Shown here: one piece after another, positions 5,846-6,249 of the stretch
How the letters are laid out: the number at the start of each line of letters is the position of its first letter
Position numbering within the stretch: the stretch's first letter is position 1
Assembly: GCA_016189845.1 (NCBI GenBank)
Contig: JACPRT010000002.1
Location: forward strand, 1-6,249
DNA from: Chloroflexota bacterium
Lineage (GTDB): Bacteria > Chloroflexota > Dehalococcoidia > Lucifugimonadales > Lucifugimonadaceae
Length of the DNA: 6,249 bases
Direction of reading: 5' to 3'
Made by a program: the position numbers and the translations under genes
The notes under the pieces: generated by a model
The model's input: the letters and a program-made list of their open reading frames with translations, nothing else
Databases searched by the model: none
What the model was told of the DNA's origin: nothing

Positions 5846-6232
5846 TCAGGTGCCAACTGCGCGGGCGGCGGCCTGCAGGACCCAGCCCACGCGTAGCTCG
5901 ACCTCGCCATCCGCCCAGGGCTTGCTGATGTAATCCCGGGCGCCGAGAGTACGGGCCATGGAGAGGTCCTCGGCCCGGCCCTTGGCGGTAACCATGATCA
6001 CGGGAATATTCCGGAGGCGCGCCTCTGCCTTGATACGCCGGAGCGCTTCGAAACCGTCGACGCGGGGCATGGCAACGTCAAGCAGGATCAGGCCAGGCCG
6101 ATGCTTGAGTGCCAGGGGTACGACATTCTCGCCGTCCGACGCCTCACACACGTCGTATCCGGCGTCTTCAAGGATGGTCGTCAACGCCAGGCGAACGTCT
6201 TCGCTGTCGTCGACCACCAGGATGCGTTCCAT
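5846..6232 (-). CDS. Stand-alone response regulator receiver (CheY-like) protein
   Basis: Single-domain cytoplasmic phospho-receiver of 128 residues with no output domain. All receiver landmarks are present: acidic pair D8-D9 (VVDD), phospho-acceptor D52 (ILLDVAMP), switch T82 (MVTAKG) and conserved K104 followed by Pro (SKPW). GARDYISKP (97-105) and the PRVDG turn (56-60) are standard. It would accept phosphate from a histidine kinase and signal by protein contact, as CheY, Spo0F or DivK types do. No kinase is in the window; one may lie beyond the right edge. The ATG at 6232-6230 is preceded by AGGAGG, confirming the start. The EamA gene follows 44 bases downstream on the same strand, but a functional link between them is not evident. 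Confidence 0.96.
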   Translation of the reverse strand: MERILVVDDSEDVRLALTTILEDAGYDVCEASDGENVVPLALKHRPGLILLDVAMPRVDGFEALRRIKAEARLRNIPVIMVTAKGRAEDLSMARTLGARDYISKPWADGEVELRVGWVLQAAARAVGT

Positions 6233-6237
6233 CCGGG

Positions 6238-6243
6238 CCTCCT
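6238..6243 (-). promoter_or_regulatory. Shine-Dalgarno of the receiver gene
   Basis: AGGAGG on the minus strand lies 5 bases before the ATG at 6232. It is a full-strength ribosome-binding site, in contrast to the downstream EamA gene, which has none. It fixes the receiver start near the right edge; the promoter lies outside the window. Confidence 0.75.
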
Positions 6244-6249
6244 GAGAAC

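Overview
The window is 6,249 bases of GC-rich bacterial DNA with dense, conventional coding: five complete protein genes and one that runs off the left edge. There are no RNA genes, insertion sequences, CRISPR arrays or prophage genes. No gap between genes exceeds about 115 bases. The sequence alone does not fix the taxon. The GC-rich codons, a TTG and a GTG start, and the kind of sugar-acid and uncharacterised catabolic genes present would fit a free-living or host-associated heterotroph from a poorly cultured phylum (for example SAR202-type Chloroflexota or Poribacteria-like bacteria). That is only an impression.

Left and centre (1-4896) form a divergent gene cluster. Leftward from about 2950 are an MFS permease (1595-2950) and, 45 bases downstream, a large soluble protein with the look of an (alpha/alpha)6-barrel, six-hairpin glycosidase-like fold (1-1549, C-terminus missing). 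Rightward from 3065 are an HpcH/HpaI-family aldolase-like enzyme (3065-3964) and an extended short-chain dehydrogenase/epimerase (3961-4896). These last two overlap by ATGA and are almost certainly translationally coupled. The 114-base divergent spacer (2951-3064) must hold the promoters. It contains back-to-back weak -10-like hexamers, an imperfect hairpin, and a strong Shine-Dalgarno that selects a TTG start over a nearby ATG.

Right side (4926-6232) is a separate leftward group: a stand-alone CheY-like receiver protein (5846-6232), then after 44 bases an EamA/DMT-family membrane transporter (4926-5801). The latter converges on the dehydrogenase gene with only 29 bases between them.

Taken together, the divergent cluster reads as a small carbohydrate or sugar-acid utilisation module: transport, a possible carbohydrate-active enzyme, an NAD-dependent oxidation/epimerisation step and a carbon-carbon lyase step. 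No dehydratase or regulator lies in the window. The unusual points are the uncharacterised barrel protein and the aldolase homologue. The aldolase keeps the metal ligands of its family but lacks the arginine that normally holds the 2-keto acid. The permease also resembles exporter-type rather than sugar-importer MFS families. The substrate cannot be read from the sequence.
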